Origin: Anser cygnoides
Taxonomy: Eukaryota; Chordata; Aves; Anseriformes; Anatidae
NCBI RefSeq assembly: GCF_040182565.1
Contig: NC_089874.1
Location: 151,554,501 to 151,618,500 of the forward strand
DNA length: 64,000 nucleotides
Direction: 5' to 3'
The first letter of the stretch is position 1. Each line of letters begins with the position of its first letter. The position numbers were made by a program, and so were the translations under genes. Under the pieces are notes generated by a model. It was not told the DNA's origin and ran no database searches. It was given only the letters and a program-made list of their open reading frames with translations. Positions 60,230 to 64,000 of the stretch are shown in pieces.

Positions 60230-63200
60230 ACCAATACTGGTTGGGTTTTGGCATTGTTTGGGACATGGAAGTTGTGAATTTTCTGTGATTGGGCTCAGAA
60301 TTGCTGATGTTCCTCTTGGGCCCGGCCAGTAAGCTTAACGTGCTTGCTCTGAATATGAATTTTAAATATCAGCTTCCCTTTCTGGTTTGCAGTAACTTTT
60401 CCTTCATAAGTAAATGCACCTTGAGTTTGCAGCTGATTTCAGGTGTTTGAGCATTGATTGCTATCAGGTTTACTCAGTGGATGCGTGCTTGGTTGGCTAG
60501 CTGGACCGTGCACTTTCCCAGAAAACTTATTTTTATTGCTACACCAATACAGGCGAACAATTTCTCTGATGACAAAGGGGAAAAATGTGCTGACTATTTA
60601 CCACTGCATGCTTGTGGCCAACGGAAATCCTGAAAAAATATTGCCATTATCCTAAATGTTTTGTGTTTTCACTTTCCCCACCTGTATTTTTTGTTACTGG
60701 AGTTACTAGCACAACATTCTCAAGCACTACAGATTGTTTCCCCCTCTGAAATGCGGGGTATATTTGTTTCCTTGGAAAAACCATAGTATTAAATCCTGCC
60801 CACAGAGACCTCTTGAATTAATGCTACCAACAATTGGGAAAATGATAGAGAGCAGTACCCTAATACAAGGGAAGTTCTAGGTGGGTTGAAATCCACCACT
60901 GCTCACAAATTTGTGTGGGTTTCAGTGAATGTCTCAGCTTTAAAAATAAGTTGTAAAGAAGTCTGTTTTCAAAATATAAAAGTATGTAATTTCAACATTT
61001 CAAAATGAAATGTTTCGGCTATGCTGATGTACGTTTTTGTGACATTTCAAATTGAAGAGGACCAAACTGCCTGCAAACATAACCATTTATTTCACCGCTG
61101 TGTATACAGAATGTGAAATTTGAACTATGCTGACAACAATCAGGCAATATCTGCAACAATGTGAATTTTTCACCATGAAGTAAAGCAAAATGAATCCTGA
61201 GCAATGACTTTGGGTTTCTGAGTATAAGTCAGGGTGGTCTGGTTAATTCAAAATAAGTCCATGAGTTTTTATCTAATGAAAATATTTTCCAAAATAGTTT
61301 CTCTACTATTTTTTTCTCCATTTTTTTCTTTTTTTTTTTTTTTTTGTCTTAGTTCAGGCATTCAAAGCCAAGAGACCATTAATGCCCACCCTTGTTCCAA
61401 GTGCTGCCCAGTTTATCATTAAGGAGGAACTTCTGTGTATGTCTCCTATGTTATTGTAATTGTTTACCAAACCTACTTTGGCAGCAAGAGATGACACATG
61501 CAGACTTTAAGGATCATTATTAACCACTGGTTCAATCCTTCAGAAACCTGGAAAAATTAAACTACACACTCCAGTGCTCAGTGATTCGATTTCCACTCCC
61601 CAGTCTCCTCTCAAATAATGAATCATGCAGCTTAAATCACACTTTGTTAAAGGAAGAAGAGATAAGAAAACTATGAAGGTAAACAAAAACCAGCCAGTCC
61701 TTTCCCAAAGTACAGCTGTGCTAAATTTCCCCACTTTAATCTCTCAGGGATGCAATCGCAGGACAGCAGCTGCTCGCCAACCTCTGTTCAAAATCTTGAG
61801 TTGAAAGGGGAAATCTGGGTGCAACCTTAATGCAAAGATGGTGTTTCTCTTCCTTGTTGCTGAGAAGAGATGCTATGCTGAGCCCTCCTCAGGGACAGCG
61901 GGGAGAAGTCCCATCTTCCCCCCAATGGCTTTTCCTTGCAGGGCATCAACTCCTGCCTTGGTTCTGGGACATGGAGGAGCAGAGTTTGGAGCAGCAGGTC
62001 ATGTCTGAACTGAAGACTGATAAATTTATTACTCTTGTAGTCATACTTTTGTTCTGCACTTGTGAAATGTCAGAACAGCAGCAGTGTCCTATTCCAGGAT
62101 TGCTGCTGCTGGACCCCATCAGAGGGCAAAGAAAGAGGGTTTGGTGGGATGATGCTGGCTGGCAGCCAAGAAGGAGGGACTCATGGCTCTTCTCTTGCCT
62201 TCTTTGGATGGGCTATGAAAAGAAAAAGAAGACTCTCCGTTGAGGGCAAAATACTGTATGACTTTTATAGAGATGTTTCCTTTTCCCCCTCTCTGTAAAA
62301 CCAGCTCTACAAAATACAACTGCTCTTTCTCTCTACTCACAAAAGAGCTGAAGGACCAATGGGAGATTAAAATAGGAAAAGGCAAAACAGCACAAAGCTC
62401 TGAATAGCCAGTCTGGCTCTGTGCTGTCACTGGGAGAGATGTTTTAGCTTATCTCAGCATTGAACTGCCTGCTGCTGCAGGGCATTTTGCCATTGGTTTC
62501 TCAGGAAGCAGGACTGTGTAGGTCCCCGATGAGTGTCTTGTCATGTTTTATACGTGATGGCAGCCAGCCCAGGGCCATGCCGGACCTCACCCCATGAACA
62601 CTTGCTGCTCCTGAATGACGGTGGTAGGCTCCTGGCAAGGGGCTGTGGCTAAAACAGAATGAATGCAAGAAGTAAGAAAGCCTTACTGGGGCCACAGAGT
62701 GACTTTAACCAGGCATGGTCTGAGAATTGATGTGCCTAAAACCCCACTGAGCTCTAGTAGGCTTAGTTTTAAACCAGATTAATCCCCTAGTTCAGAATAG
62801 GAAGGAGTGGGAGCAGAAAAGCCACATGCAGTGGTAGCTGGGGTTGATGCTGGTCTGAAGCACCCCTGCAACACAGCTTGGGGAGAAACTCTTGTCCAGC
62901 TCTGCTTGTGGCTTTGCTACTGGAAGGGAGTGAGAACTAAATAAATAAATGGCAAGAGCTGTTGTGGCGGATGTGCCGCCAGCACAGTGCACATCATTAC
63001 CAATAACGTTTAAACAAATGCTTTTATGTTTACCTTATTCACTGCAAAACTGCTTTTGACCTGGAGCCTATAATTTGTCAGAAGTTTTTATCTCTGGTCT
63101 CATCACAGGCATAAGAATTATGTGTGGAGAAATCAGTAGAACTGGAAACTTGGATTTCCTTTTTTAACTCTTCCTGCTGTCTTGGTTTGAAATGAAGCTC

Positions 63201-63432
63201 TGGCTCTGCTCTCGTCATGTTTGTCTGTACACTGCCAAATTTTAAAAATAAACAAAATTAGATGAAGTAAGAATCCAGATCATTTCCCTGTATTCTTTCA
63301 ATAGAAGGGAAATCATAATATAATGATCTCACATGGAAATCAGATCTCTCTCTCAACAGGTCCTTAAACCAGAGTCCAGCACAGAGAAGGGCTGGAAGCT
63401 ATTACAATGACTGCTTTTCCTTAATTTTTCAG
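60230..63432. other. Sequence upstream of FER1L6 coding exon
   Basis: This is unique sequence leading up to the FER1L6 exon. Because that exon has a clear acceptor, at least one non-coding 5' exon must lie upstream, here or earlier in the window, but I cannot place it. A T-rich run lies at 61308-61345. Confidence 0.45.
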
Positions 63433-63515
63433 AAAGGGGCTGTTTGCTGGCATGAAGCTGAAGAAGAAGAAAAAAGGCGAGAAAGGGTTGACTATTGCAA
63501 ACAAAGATGCACTAG
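63433..63515 (+). CDS. FER1L6: FER1L6 first recognisable coding exon (partial gene)
   Basis: FER1L6 is a ferlin family protein: a large, multi-C2-domain, tail-anchored protein linked to membrane trafficking, of uncertain exact role. The exon follows a strong acceptor (CTTTTCCTTAATTTTTCAG) and ends at a GTAAGG donor. From the ATG at 63452 it encodes MKLKKKKKGEKGLTIANKDA and L plus one base, with 19 non-coding bases before the ATG. This matches the lysine-rich N terminus of human FER1L6 as I recall it (MFGLKVKKK...AEKGLILANKAA). The Kozak context is fair (G at -3). Position and orientation after FAM91A1 agree with human synteny. The C2 domains lie beyond the window. The initiator codon appears displaced from that in human; see findings. 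Confidence 0.85.
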
Positions 63516-64000
63516 GTAAGGCCCTGTAAATAAATACTGCAACTAACAAGAGCAAGTTGGGGATTATACTATACCTAATTTCATGTGAACTCATTTGAAT
63601 TGTGTCTTAATATTGATAAAATGGGCAGTAAACTCTTTATAGCTCTTAAGTAAACAGAGAGATTATTCTTTTTATATTAACTGTTCTGTTAAATCCACCT
63701 TCAGATCCTGCAAGTTCAGACTGCTGTATCTGATAGAGTAAAACAAAAATGTTAGCCTGATTCTTTCCATAGACAGATGGCATGTTTTTAAAAGTTTTTT
63801 TTTTAAATTTATTATTATTTTTATATTTATAGTCTAGAGATAGATACATCATTGTATAATTCTTTCAGAAGATATGCTTGTTCTAAAAACTGCAGAACAT
63901 AACTTTAGTAGTCTGTTATGGCTGGATAGGCTGGCTAAATAAAGCTGGGAGCTTTATCTAGTAACAGTTCTCCTCTTAAATGTATGGCAGAGTGTTTTTT
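63516..64000 (+). other. FER1L6: FER1L6 intron after the first coding exon
   Basis: This is AT-rich sequence after the GTAAGG donor. No further exon is seen before the window ends. Confidence 0.75.

Overview
This is a vertebrate nuclear window, almost certainly from a bird. It carries many CR1 LINE fragments, most with the avian 3' end (terminal octamer repeats of the ATTCTATG type), and a solo LTR of a kind common in bird genomes. It also holds two spliced genes, FAM91A1 then FER1L6, in the same order and orientation as on human 8q24. The CR1 and LTR types look more like waterfowl or Neoaves than chicken, but I cannot fix the species.

Layout. Positions 1-1413 look like intron. Positions 1414-7381 hold the last seven coding exons of FAM91A1 on the plus strand. 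They encode 277 residues of the C-terminal domain, and all their introns are GT-AG with compatible phases. A long 3' UTR follows, with several AATAAA signals between 9862 and 10979. From about 10.4 kb to 63.4 kb the window is intergenic. It is mostly unique sequence, punctuated by CR1 pieces on both strands, an inverted (twin-priming-like) CR1 at 44848-45885, an ancient CR1 reverse-transcriptase relic near 54.5 kb, a 1,064-bp solo ERV LTR with a perfect 5-bp target duplication at 59161-60224, and simple repeats. The window closes with the first recognisable coding exon of FER1L6 at 63433-63515.

The two genes are neighbours by conserved synteny and are not known to work together. FAM91A1 acts in capturing endosome-derived vesicles at the trans-Golgi with the WDR11 complex and TBC1D23. 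FER1L6 is a multi-C2 ferlin family protein.

No CRISPR array, bacterial operon, rRNA or tRNA was seen. Most open reading frames in the intergenic part look like chance or lie inside CR1 or the LTR. One 106-codon minus-strand ORF with a predicted membrane helix (38836-39156) is worth a look but is unproven. I found no convincing new biological system. The most informative items are the inverted CR1, the dated-looking LTR insertion, two local duplications, the apparent start-codon shift in FER1L6 and several AT-rich blocks that resemble conserved regulatory elements.
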